64,000 bases of DNA from Fidelibacterota bacterium (GTDB lineage Bacteria > Fidelibacterota > UBA8477 > JABMPR01). The stretch is from contig JABHBL010000037.1 of NCBI GenBank assembly GCA_018673925.1, forward strand, positions 1 to 64,000, in the 5' to 3' direction. The notes beneath the pieces were generated by a model. The model made no database searches. It was not told the origin of the DNA and saw only the letters and a list, made by a program, of their open reading frames with translations. Shown piece after piece: positions 44,694 through 53,585 of this stretch. Both the position numbers and the translations under genes were made by a program. Numbering within the stretch: the first letter of the stretch is position 1; the number at the start of each line of letters is the position of its first letter.

Positions 44694-47600
44694 TAACGCG
44701 TGATGACAATCTTTTGCATACTTTGGGCGGGCTCACTGAAATCATCACTAACTGCTTCGATAACCAGGATGTAGACACCATTGGCTATCTGATTTCCAAA
44801 ACGATCTCGCCCATCCCAGGGGAATGAGTTAAATCCCTGATTTTGAAAACCCTGTGCATCAGATATTATTTTGCGTCCTGCCAGCGTATAAATAGCATAT
44901 TCCACATCGGCTGGATGCGAAAGCATGTAAGTGACGTCCGTTTGATCCTGCATGGGATTTGGGAAATTGAAGAGATCATATATACGGAAGTCATTGGCGG
45001 CAAAAAACTCAAGTCGAACGCTTGCTTCACTAGGATTGTTTTGGCTATCCCAGGCTTTAGCAGAAATGAGGTGCTCGCCCGGTGGAATCTCAGAAAGGAA
45101 GGCTAAAAGACGACCCAGGTCAGAATGATCCAGGTCATATTCAAATAATTCAGTCACATCGAATGCATTTTCCCAGTCCTCATCTATGGCAAGCGTGATA
45201 CCGTGTCCTGCTACCCCAGTCAGGTTAATGCCCTGCTCATCACTTATTTCTATTTCCAGAGCCTCATTTGCAGAAAAATGATCTCCATTGAGAAGTACCA
45301 TGTTGTCAGAAATAAACAGAATCTCTGGACCTTGGTTGTCCAGTGCTGTGGAGTCCGTCCCCATAAAACTTAGTGTGTCAATGTAAGTGCTACCATCCAG
45401 CCCTGTTTCATCCCAGTACTGAACTCTGAGGATACCACCGGTGCCTGAATATTTGATATCCTTTGGCAGGGTAAAACTCCCAGAGAAATCACTATCATCC
45501 ACAGAAATTAAACCTCGAAAAATTCGTTTGCCAGGTAGGACATAAGAAATACTACCAGTAGTATTATTGTAACTGTTGTAAAATGATCTGGTCACAGGAG
45601 TTGGTGTATCGAAAACTGTGACGGCCGCTCTAGCCTCCGCTGAGAGAATGGTATCAGCTACTCCAGCGTAATTGACAGTACCCATAGCTTGAAAGACAGA
45701 AGGTGAAACCGTATCAATATGTCCTTTTCGCACTGGCGAAGCTAATCGTAGGGCTGGATCCGAGAACAAAATGTATTTCTCATTGTTTGGATCAGATCCT
45801 GCTGTAATATTTTTTGCCATCATGACTGCATCACCTACGGTGAGTGATCTACCTGCATCCAATTCAGGAAATAGAAAATCAAAAAAGTCGGAAAGCAGAA
45901 TCTCATTAAATACTGCATATGTCTTGCGCGTCGTTGATAAAATTCCAACTGCACCATTGTTTTCCATGAGCATGAGCTCTTCAGGAACGCAAGATGAGTT
46001 CACATCATCATATTTTGCCCAGTCGCAGGTTCCAGCCACCCAGAAGGGGAGACGCATGCCTGTTTTGACCAGACCAAGATCGGAGGCAGTAAAAACCTCT
46101 TCCTGAGCCCATACCGTTGGGGAACCATGACCCAAATAATTCACCATCAGTGTTCCATTATACAATTGTTGGAGAAATGCGTCGCGAGCTTTGGGCTTTT
46201 TGATATAGGGGGAATTAGGGTCTTGAACTTCTGGATACTCCGTGAGGTATACCTTGTTTACATGCATGCTCGAAGGCAAAATATTGGCCAGGCCCTCTGT
46301 ATCCCTGATATGCTCATATTCCACTCTAGTGCGACTAGGCCGGAGCGGGTCATCTGCCACCAGGGTCACTGAATTACGCCAGATTCCTGGCTCTGGGGTC
46401 AGCTCATAACTGATAATCTTATCTATCATTACCGCTAGTTGATCAGTTGTCTGTGCCGGCAATCTACCAATGGCAATATCTGGTAAACGATCAAATTCAC
46501 CAGATGCAATATGTGTATATCGATCATCCGTGGCATAGGAACTCACATCTGTGTTTCCATTTTTTTGAAAAGTGGGTATAATCATCTTGCTCTGACCAGT
46601 AATATTCCGGAAATCATAATCAGTATCACCGAGAAATAGAACATACCTGAGCTGGGGTGATGCCCAGTTAAAGTATACATAATGCAAAAAATGCTTGATG
46701 GCAGCAGGATCTTGAGTTCCAGCTGAAAATTCATTATAGATATCATCGATATAGACAATTTCAACGTCAAGTTGCTCGTCAACAGGGACTTGTTCTTCAC
46801 GCAGGGATTTGATCCTTTGGGCTTCACCTTCAAATACGTTGGGTGTGATGATGAGGTATTCAGCCTGCATGCCGGTGTGGCGTAGCTTTGGTTCACCCAG
46901 ATTGGGGGCTTCAGTAAGTACCACGAGTTCAGGTTGGTCATCAGTAAATCCAATCAGTTCACGGAGACCATTTTCGGCCAATGTGAATTGATTGTTAGCT
47001 ATTTGCCATTCCTGGACGACGGTTGGATTTGTGACATCCCATAAATGAAATGTGGGGGTAGTATCGTGGAAAATCACTTTACTCACACCACTGGGAAGGT
47101 CGACGGTTCCAAAGAGATAATCTGAAGATGGGGCAAGCTGCCTATTGTAGATCAATCTCAGGCTGTCTAAATATAAAATAGAGGCACTGGAATTACTACT
47201 GTACCCTATACTCAAGGTATTGATTCCATCTCGTAACATGTTTTCACCCGCTGTGCCACTAAGGAGAATTTGCTTGTAAGATCCAGGCCTGTCGCTCACG
47301 TTAAAGGGCACACCGTTCAACTCAACATCAAGAATATGTTGGAAATTTCCAGCATCGTAATCAATAACCATGGTTGCATTAAACTTTATTTCTGAACCAA
47401 AATCGAGATAATTATCAGTAAAGTTGAGACTGAATTGATCCGAGCTTCCAGTAAGTTTTTCTCCGACCCAGTTCACACCAGAATGCAGTTGATTGTGCAG
47501 CTCAGATTCATGGTAAATGCGTTTCTCATACGAGGTGATAGTGTTTGTTGCATCCAGGGTTGATTCTTGTAGTAAACTGACATTGTTGGCAGCCTGTGTA

Positions 47601-48559
47601 TCCTGATCAGGGATACATAGCCAATAGTAGCGTTGAATACCATAGAGATGAGTGAAGCTATTGCTTTTAAAATTGCCATTCAGGGGTTGGGCGAAAAAGA
47701 GGATCTCATCATCACCACTCATTACGCCGTCTTCCAGTCCTTGAGTCTTTAAGCTGATAGCTTTCAGGTTCTCTGGATTGGGTGCGGTATTACTCAACTC
47801 AAAAGGGAGTGATTGACCTTCATAGAAGGGGGCATACACCTGCCAGCTCAATGGATTTGAATCAGGTATTGTCGCGGGGAAAGAGTTGGCATTAATTCGT
47901 TGGATACCCATCTCATTGATGGGGAATTGATACCATTGGCCTGCAGGTAGGGCACTGGCAGTCCGCTTTAAACTTTTAGGGCTAATTTTTGCCCAGTTTG
48001 ATGCCATGTCCGAATTCAGGTAGGTAGAAATTATGTCAGTATCTTGCCGTTTTCCCCTGATTGAGCTTTTTGAAAAGGTCAATCGAAAAGTCAGATTTTC
48101 CAGGCGTTGACCTGATTCTGCGTAAGGCATGACCAGAATTCTTGCAGTATTGTAAGCGCGAAAGTCTTCCCCAGGAATGACATCTATAATTTGTGAAGAT
48201 TGTACAATTGGCAGCTCCATATCTTCATGCAGCATATTGTTGCCAATTTGACCAGAAAGTTGATGATCCTGACTGGATTGGGTATATAAAATCTCAATCT
48301 CAGGTAGCGTTCCATCTGGAGGTACGAGAATGGGGATAGTAAAAACGGGGAATATTTTTTCCTGCTCAGGATCATATGTAAAAGTAGCATCTGACCAGCG
48401 GGGAAGTTGAATACTTTCTCCACCAATCTCGTATTCATACAATTCAGGAGATTCAATCTCTATTCCGACTGTCATGCTTTGCGACTTCGCCTCAAACACA
48501 GTAATGTCCATCGCAGTGAGAGAGGTGGTGAGTATGATAAATGCAATTAGTTTATTCAT
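44693..48559 (-). CDS. porU: PorU-like type IX secretion C25 peptidase
   Basis: PorU is the surface sortase that removes C-terminal signals of T9SS cargo and attaches them to the cell surface. The 1288-residue protein has a signal peptide (about 1-16), a long beta-rich N-terminal region, and a gingipain-type C25 domain: catalytic His in VNYLGHGSPTVWAQE near residue 810 and Cys in VAGTCDWAKYDD near 844, where the C-x-x-x-x-x-DD pattern favours PorU over secreted gingipains. The C-terminus (about 1205-1288) has FNFPNPMQD and NGVYILVIEA, the T9SS type A sorting/FlgD-like fold. No other Por/Gld gene is in the window. Confidence 0.83.
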   Translation of the reverse strand: MNKLIAFIILTTSLTAMDITVFEAKSQSMTVGIEIESPELYEYEIGGESIQLPRWSDATFTYDPEQEKIFPVFTIPILVPPDGTLPEIEILYTQSSQDHQLSGQIGNNMLHEDMELPIVQSSQIIDVIPGEDFRAYNTARILVMPYAESGQRLENLTFRLTFSKSSIRGKRQDTDIISTYLNSDMASNWAKISPKSLKRTASALPAGQWYQFPINEMGIQRINANSFPATIPDSNPLSWQVYAPFYEGQSLPFELSNTAPNPENLKAISLKTQGLEDGVMSGDDEILFFAQPLNGNFKSNSFTHLYGIQRYYWLCIPDQDTQAANNVSLLQESTLDATNTITSYEKRIYHESELHNQLHSGVNWVGEKLTGSSDQFSLNFTDNYLDFGSEIKFNATMVIDYDAGNFQHILDVELNGVPFNVSDRPGSYKQILLSGTAGENMLRDGINTLSIGYSSNSSASILYLDSLRLIYNRQLAPSSDYLFGTVDLPSGVSKVIFHDTTPTFHLWDVTNPTVVQEWQIANNQFTLAENGLRELIGFTDDQPELVVLTEAPNLGEPKLRHTGMQAEYLIITPNVFEGEAQRIKSLREEQVPVDEQLDVEIVYIDDIYNEFSAGTQDPAAIKHFLHYVYFNWASPQLRYVLFLGDTDYDFRNITGQSKMIIPTFQKNGNTDVSSYATDDRYTHIASGEFDRLPDIAIGRLPAQTTDQLAVMIDKIISYELTPEPGIWRNSVTLVADDPLRPSRTRVEYEHIRDTEGLANILPSSMHVNKVYLTEYPEVQDPNSPYIKKPKARDAFLQQLYNGTLMVNYLGHGSPTVWAQEEVFTASDLGLVKTGMRLPFWVAGTCDWAKYDDVNSSCVPEELMLMENNGAVGILSTTRKTYAVFNEILLSDFFDFLFPELDAGRSLTVGDAVMMAKNITAGSDPNNEKYILFSDPALRLASPVRKGHIDTVSPSVFQAMGTVNYAGVADTILSAEARAAVTVFDTPTPVTRSFYNSYNNTTGSISYVLPGKRIFRGLISVDDSDFSGSFTLPKDIKYSGTGGILRVQYWDETGLDGSTYIDTLSFMGTDSTALDNQGPEILFISDNMVLLNGDHFSANEALEIEISDEQGINLTGVAGHGITLAIDEDWENAFDVTELFEYDLDHSDLGRLLAFLSEIPPGEHLISAKAWDSQNNPSEASVRLEFFAANDFRIYDLFNFPNPMQDQTDVTYMLSHPADVEYAIYTLAGRKIISDAQGFQNQGFNSFPWDGRDRFGNQIANGVYILVIEAVSDDFSEPAQSMQKIVITR

Positions 48560-48624
48560 GAATTCCTAAACGTAAATCCCGCCGGATTGTTCCTCAGTCA
48601 TATTTGGTAATAATAATTGAAATG

Positions 48625-48641
48625 TCCCTTCCACAAAGGGA
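48625..48641 (-). terminator. Small hairpin between the motB-like genes and porU
   Basis: TCCCTT and AAGGGA pair across a five-base loop (TGTGG on the minus strand), downstream of the stator operon and about 65 bases before porU. The sequence after it is AT-rich with only short T runs, so termination would be weak. Confidence 0.3.
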
Positions 48642-48682
48642 AATGATACATATAGAGATTTTCAAAATGGGTAAACAATTAT

Positions 48683-49390
48683 CTAGAGCGATTGAACCAG
48701 TGATGCTCCAATGAAAATTTCTACACGGCGATTAATTTCTCGACCCGCCTGGGTTGTGTTATCGCCAATGGGTTGAAATTCTCCAAATCCCCCGATAGCA
48801 AAAATAGATGCTGATAGCTCGGTCCGTTCCTGGAGCTGTATCATGATTGACTGAGCCCTGGCTGCGCTCAATTCCCAATTGTCACGATATAGAGCATTTC
48901 TGGTAAGCGGCATATTATCTGTGTGTCCCTCAATTCGAATTTCTACCAACCAACGTAATCCCGAAGATTCAAGCTCTTTCAAGAAGGAGGCATGTTCGGT
49001 GTCGAGGAGGTGAAAGATATGTAGGTTTCGAATGGAAGTAGCCACTGCATCTAACTGGTAGAGGTGAGTATTCCGTGGTTGAGCAGAAGCGACCTCGAAA
49101 AGTCTCGGGTCATCTAGAGTAATCTGTACACCCTTTGAATTGCGTGAGACTGAAATTTCTTCAATACCAGCACTGTTCATGACTTCTTGCACTTCCGTTG
49201 CAGCTTCGTCGAGTCGATCGTTCACCCAGGCATGTACCTTATTGATCTGGCCGGCCCGAACGGTGATCATCATGATAAAAAAGCAGATTAATAGGGTGAC
49301 AGTATCACCGTATGAGAGCACCCAGCTTGAGCGGGCATTACCGGCAACCTTAGCTATACGTTCTGCTCGGTTAGCCATTATCGATCTCAA
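48683..49390 (-). CDS. MotB/OmpA-family stator-like protein (second copy)
   Basis: The 235-residue protein has one N-terminal membrane helix with the stator aspartate (LSYGDTVTLLICFFIMM) and a C-terminal OmpA/MotB peptidoglycan-binding domain (VEIRIEGHTDNMPL, NWELSAARAQSIM, GFGEFQP, INRRVEI). MotB-like proteins form the ion channel with MotA and anchor it to the wall. It overlaps the preceding motB-like gene; an internal ATG at 49378 (MANRAERI) is the likelier start because it overlaps that stop by only eight bases. Sequence differs clearly from its neighbour, so this is not a recent duplication. Confidence 0.85.
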   Translation of the reverse strand: MRSIMANRAERIAKVAGNARSSWVLSYGDTVTLLICFFIMMITVRAGQINKVHAWVNDRLDEAATEVQEVMNSAGIEEISVSRNSKGVQITLDDPRLFEVASAQPRNTHLYQLDAVATSIRNLHIFHLLDTEHASFLKELESSGLRWLVEIRIEGHTDNMPLTRNALYRDNWELSAARAQSIMIQLQERTELSASIFAIGGFGEFQPIGDNTTQAGREINRRVEIFIGASLVQSL

Positions 49391-50063
49391 TCAGTTGAAT
49401 ATCTAAATAAATTTCTACACGGCGATTTTCATCATAATTGCGTTCATCCACGAGGGGGTGAAAGGGACCATATCCGGAAATGGAGAAAAAAGATTCAGGA
49501 ATTGTCGTTTCATTGATCAGGTATTGGGCTACTTGGTGGGCTCTGGCAGTGGATAAATCCCAATTGTCCCGGAATCGGGAAGATCGTCCCAGAGGTACTG
49601 CATCAGAGTGTCCTTCGATACGAACATTAATTATAATGGTTTTTCCCGTAGCCTCCAGTTTTGCAAAAATATCTTTGTTACGAATGGGGATCTTTTCCAG
49701 CTCCAACCCACCGATGATCTGGGCCACAGTTCTCAGATAAAATATAAAATTGATGACAATCTGATCTTCACCGGATTGAAAAAAGGTTTGATCACCAATC
49801 TCCGAGGGAATGAGGAGTTTGATACCCTTTGGACCAGCATGTTCCACGTATAGCCAATCCAATTGGCGTACCTGCTTCTCGTTCATGACCTTGGCATAGA
49901 TGACATCTTTCATCTGGTCGGCGAATTTGAAGGTGGTGTTGGCATCCTGCTCAGCTTTGATAATCAGAAGCAGAAAGAAAGCCAGCAAACCAGTTAGAAG
50001 ATCACTATATGTAACCTTCCAGGAGTTGGATGCCCGTTCAGCGATTAATGAGATGTCAGGCAT
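49371..50063 (-). CDS. motB: MotB/OmpA-family stator-like protein (first copy)
   Basis: The 230-residue protein has an N-terminal helix with the conserved aspartate (VTYSDLLTGLLAFFLLL) and a C-terminal OmpA-like domain (NVRIEGHSDAVPLG, NWDLSTARAHQVA, GYGPFHPL, ENRRVEIYLD). With the upstream motA, six bases away, it forms the standard MotA-MotB pair. The plug segment after the helix is charged, as in MotB. Flagellar genes are not present in the window, so flagellar function is not established. Confidence 0.87.
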   Translation of the reverse strand: MPDISLIAERASNSWKVTYSDLLTGLLAFFLLLIIKAEQDANTTFKFADQMKDVIYAKVMNEKQVRQLDWLYVEHAGPKGIKLLIPSEIGDQTFFQSGEDQIVINFIFYLRTVAQIIGGLELEKIPIRNKDIFAKLEATGKTIIINVRIEGHSDAVPLGRSSRFRDNWDLSTARAHQVAQYLINETTIPESFFSISGYGPFHPLVDERNYDENRRVEIYLDIQLIEIDNG

Positions 50064-50069
50064 ATAAAG

Positions 50070-50897
50070 TTAGTCTGTGGCTTGTCTTGCAGCCTTCCGT
50101 GTATCCTTGTCAACAAAAGTAAGCAGCTTTTCACGCATGATCAGTGGATGTTCTTTGGAGTGGATACTTAGAATTCCAGCTTTGATAATATTGAGACCAT
50201 GAACCTCAGCATCAGAACGTGCTTTCAACTTACCGGCAATAGGAATAAAAAGGAGATTGGCCAGCAACACACCATAAAAGGTGGTCACCAGGGCGATACC
50301 CATACCCTGCAACAGAGCTGACATGGAATCCTGAGCACCTGTAGCATAGCTGTCAACTGTGGAGGTGGCAGCTTGACGAGTCATCATGAGGATTAAACCC
50401 ATCACGGTTCCAAGGAGACCGAAAGCGGGGGCATATGAACCCATATTATAGAAGATTTCCTGACCATTTGAGTGTCGATCAATCATGGAGTTGAGCTCAT
50501 TGTTGAGAAAATTTTCGAGTTTTTTTGGGTCTCTTTCAAGAATTGCATTCTCTAGTCCCATCTGGAGATAGTGGTTATCGACACCGTCTAGAATAGTCTC
50601 CAGGGAAGGAAGACCTTTTTTTCTGGCCTGCTCACTATATTGAGCTAATTCATCGATGACTTCCATATGATTAAATGCAGTTCCATTGGAAAATGCCTGG
50701 AGGGAAACCTTGAGCATACCAATGACATTCTTCAGAGGATAGTTCACAAGAGTTGCAGCGAAAGTACCACCTAAAACAATAGCCAGACCACGCAGATTGA
50801 AGAATGTTTCTGGAGGTGTAAAGGTGCCTGGTTCTGACATGCCAAAGAAGACCAGGAACAAACCGAAAAGTAAACCAATAATGGTTGCAATATCCAT
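50070..50897 (-). CDS. motA: MotA-type stator channel protein
   Basis: MotA/TolQ/ExbB-type proteins form the pentameric ring of ion-driven motors. The 275-residue protein has four membrane helices (about 4-20, 33-53, 150-172, 190-212), a large cytoplasmic loop, and the MotA-type GSYAPAFGLLGTVMGLI and ALVTTFYGVLLANLLFIPIA segments. Gene order motA-motB-motB-like on the minus strand, with tight spacing, indicates one operon. Confidence 0.92.
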   Translation of the reverse strand: MDIATIIGLLFGLFLVFFGMSEPGTFTPPETFFNLRGLAIVLGGTFAATLVNYPLKNVIGMLKVSLQAFSNGTAFNHMEVIDELAQYSEQARKKGLPSLETILDGVDNHYLQMGLENAILERDPKKLENFLNNELNSMIDRHSNGQEIFYNMGSYAPAFGLLGTVMGLILMMTRQAATSTVDSYATGAQDSMSALLQGMGIALVTTFYGVLLANLLFIPIAGKLKARSDAEVHGLNIIKAGILSIHSKEHPLIMREKLLTFVDKDTRKAARQATD

Positions 50898-50937
50898 ATT
50901 TTCCCCTTGGGATTATTTCAATAATTCGTGAATCAAA

Positions 50938-51390
50938 TTACTCTGAATACAATGTTTCTGCCCAGCCCGTGAGCGTTTCTATTTGGCTATCACTCAAACT
51001 AGCACCTGGGTGCAATAGTAGATAAGGTAAGATGGGCATTTCACCCTCTTCTAAAACTTCCAGTATCTCGTCTGCAATATCAGTGCTATCAAATGCATCC
51101 AAATCAGAAAATTCTGAAAAATTAAGATGTTTTCTGCCTTCAACAACATCACGTGTGATCAAGAATGATCCCGGGGCGATACGGCTATACCAGGGCCATT
51201 CAGTTTCATTTGAATGACAGTCATAGCACGAGGTTTTAAGTATTAATTTTATTTCTGAAGGCGCGGAAGCATCCTGAATAATCGGTGGGTTTGTCTGATT
51301 AAGGGGAACGAGCTGCATAATAATGAACAATCCAACAATAACGATCAGTACTATTTTTGTTCGAGTCACAAAATCCTCCTTTAAAATCAA
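50938..51390 (-). CDS. Haem-binding domain protein (c-type, single CxxCH)
   Basis: The 150-residue protein has an N-terminal membrane helix (about 11-28) and a periplasmic domain with SCYDCHSNETEWPWYSRIAP and EGRKHLNFSEF. These match the Haem_bd family, in which CxxCH binds one haem covalently. The C-terminal PILPYLLLHPGASLS segment supplies the likely distal ligand region. It is probably an inner-membrane-anchored periplasmic redox or sensor protein of unknown function. AGGAGG lies just upstream of the ATG. Confidence 0.85.
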   Translation of the reverse strand: MILKEDFVTRTKIVLIVIVGLFIIMQLVPLNQTNPPIIQDASAPSEIKLILKTSCYDCHSNETEWPWYSRIAPGSFLITRDVVEGRKHLNFSEFSDLDAFDSTDIADEILEVLEEGEMPILPYLLLHPGASLSDSQIETLTGWAETLYSE

Positions 51391-51470
51391 TTATGACAAC
51401 ATAATTAATGAGGAGGAAATATAAAGTCTTATTTGGGTGAGAATCGGCGTGTAAGCTCTACTGAGAAATA

Positions 51471-51499
51471 AAAAACGGGAAGCAAGCTCCCCGTTTTTA
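51471..51499 (-). terminator. Intrinsic terminator after the PpiD-like gene
   Basis: AAAACGGG pairs with CCCGTTTT around a ten-base loop. On the minus strand it is followed by a T-run, 23 bases after the stop of the foldase gene, so it ends that transcript before the haem-binding gene. Confidence 0.8.
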
Positions 51500-51521
51500 G
51501 AAAAAATATTTATGTCAAATT

Positions 51522-53339
51522 TTATAGCATTCTAAGACGATTATCCATGACATCGGCATTTTCCCGGAGTGACAATAGATATTCACTCCAGACTTCATTC
51601 TGTCGTGTTTTAGTCAGGCTATCGTACAGACCATCATACTGGGTTGCGAAGTCTTCTTCACTAAAGTCTGAGCGTGCATTTAATCTGACGACAATAGCTC
51701 CACGGGGTGTGTCAAAGACGGGTGAAATTGAACCTGCCTTGGCATTTTCCAGAAAACCGAAAATCTCATAGACTCGACCCAGTCCTTTGAGGCTGGTATT
51801 GCCCTTTGCACCTTCGACTGTTTCGTGTGTCAGACCATCACGATCATCCAATTTTATGCTGGCCCAATCGTTCTCAGGATCCAGTTGAGTGAGGAGGGCA
51901 GAAGCGGCATCATTTGCCAGTGACTGCTTTTTCTCATTCATCAATTTACGTTTGATGCTGACTTTAGCATTGTCATAAGGTCTGGCACCAGCAGGATTGA
52001 TTTCTGAGAGCATGAAAATTGCAAAATGGGTCTCATTCTGCATCACGCTACTATGAGCACCAACTTCTGAGAGATAGGCAAAACGGACAGCAGACTGAAA
52101 AGATCCAACGCCAGAAACAAAGGTGTCCTTCTGATTCAGCTTGTTGCTGGTGGTGGTTGACATTTCGAGAGAATCAACGGCTTTTTCAAATCCTAGTTCA
52201 TCGGCCAAAAATTCAAGATTTTTCAAATTTCTTCTGATATGATCACGCGTGGTCTCACTGGGACGAATTTCTATGAGGATATGGCGAGCTTCTACTTCAG
52301 GCTGGCCCTCCACTTCTCTGGCAGACTCAACTTTGATGAGGTGAAAACCAAACTGAGTCAACACGGGACCTACAACTTCACCTATTGGAGCAGCAAAGGC
52401 TGCTTCTTCAAATGGTTTAGCCATTTTACCTTTTCCAAACCAACCAAGAAATCCACCATTTGGAGCTGAAGGACCTTCAGATTGAATTTGAGCCGTAGCC
52501 TCAAAGGAGGCTCCTGCCATAAGTTCAGACTGGATGTCCTTAATAAGGTTCAGGGCTCTGGCTGTATCTGATGGTGTTGCCTTGATTTCAGTTGAAATCA
52601 GATTTAGAACCCGAGATTCTTGTTGTTGGTAATCATCAATATTCAGATCATAAAAGTTTTGGATCTCAGCTTCTGAGATTTCTGCCTCACCATCCTGATA
52701 AAGCGAGCTTTTTACAAAGAGATAGTCTAGATCAAAGGAAATATTGTTCTTCATATACTCTGCACGGACTTCAGCATCTGATACTTGAGTGGTGGAGAGT
52801 ACTTTTTGCTGCAATTTTTCAACGGGAACTATGGAAGCAACTTGCTGACTCATTGCCGTCCAGAAAGTAGCGGCTTCAGGTGAATTTACCGCTTCCTGAT
52901 AGGCGTTATAATCGAATTCACCTGCTTCTGAAACAAAATATTGACGAACACTGGGATGGATGTTTTCGGAGAAATAATACTTAAGCTCATCGTTGGAAAC
53001 AGTAATACCCTGATTCTTAATCTCCTGCTGAATCAGAATTTGAGTCACCATGGTTTCCCAAACTTGATCAGTCAATTGAACCATTTGCTGCTCGGTTGGC
53101 TCACTTCCATTACGTTCTCTATAGTTTTCTCGTTCATTCTGAAGGGAACGCATAAAAACTTCTCTGGTAAGCTCCTGATCATTGACCATGGTAAAGGCAT
53201 TGGGTTGATTGCCACTGAGCAGGTCCGTGATATCGGCACCTCCAACCAAACCACCGACAGACATGGTCAGTACGAAGACAATAACCAGAAATATCATGAT
53301 CCCGGCCATGTTGTCCCGCATTTTATTCATCACACCCAT
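51522..53339 (-). CDS. ppiD: PpiD/SurA-like periplasmic peptidyl-prolyl isomerase
   Basis: The 605-residue protein has an N-terminal membrane anchor (about 12-32) followed by a SurA_N-type helical chaperone region (NDQELTREVFMRSLQNERE, ITVSNDELKYYF) and one parvulin PpiC rotamase domain (about 245-336, with NGGFLGWFGKGKMAKPFEEA and FGFHLIKVES). A second, degenerate parvulin-like and helical region completes the protein. Such proteins fold newly secreted envelope proteins. An alternative ATG lies three codons downstream (MNKMRDNM). It is single-gene by its own terminator. Confidence 0.88.
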   Translation of the reverse strand: MGVMNKMRDNMAGIMIFLVIVFVLTMSVGGLVGGADITDLLSGNQPNAFTMVNDQELTREVFMRSLQNERENYRERNGSEPTEQQMVQLTDQVWETMVTQILIQQEIKNQGITVSNDELKYYFSENIHPSVRQYFVSEAGEFDYNAYQEAVNSPEAATFWTAMSQQVASIVPVEKLQQKVLSTTQVSDAEVRAEYMKNNISFDLDYLFVKSSLYQDGEAEISEAEIQNFYDLNIDDYQQQESRVLNLISTEIKATPSDTARALNLIKDIQSELMAGASFEATAQIQSEGPSAPNGGFLGWFGKGKMAKPFEEAAFAAPIGEVVGPVLTQFGFHLIKVESAREVEGQPEVEARHILIEIRPSETTRDHIRRNLKNLEFLADELGFEKAVDSLEMSTTTSNKLNQKDTFVSGVGSFQSAVRFAYLSEVGAHSSVMQNETHFAIFMLSEINPAGARPYDNAKVSIKRKLMNEKKQSLANDAASALLTQLDPENDWASIKLDDRDGLTHETVEGAKGNTSLKGLGRVYEIFGFLENAKAGSISPVFDTPRGAIVVRLNARSDFSEEDFATQYDGLYDSLTKTRQNEVWSEYLLSLRENADVMDNRLRML

Positions 53340-53585
53340 TTTGTTATTCCTCCTGCGCTACTTGTAGCGTATAAAAATTTTGGATTTAAAAAAAGCCGCC
53401 CAATATAGTTTGACACACATGGGGTTGCAAGGGTGGCTGGTCTTGTATTCGAGATGTAATTAATGTGAGGTGAGGACAGTTTTCCCAAACCTTCCCCAGG
53501 CACTGCCAACACTTCTAAATATCTCAGTCCCGACAATTGTGACAATATCAATCGCATTAATTCAGGTCGTGAATATATTGCTCAC
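53340..53585. other. 246-base divergent intergenic region
   Basis: This gap separates the divergent foldase and YyaL-like genes and should hold both promoters. I see no clear -35/-10 pair, conserved RNA or repeat, only moderately AT-rich sequence. Confidence 0.4.

Noticed and set aside
48683..50897. Flagellar motor locus
   Set aside because: Only stator-type genes are present; no flagellin, hook, basal body or export genes occur in the window, so flagellar assignment is not supported.
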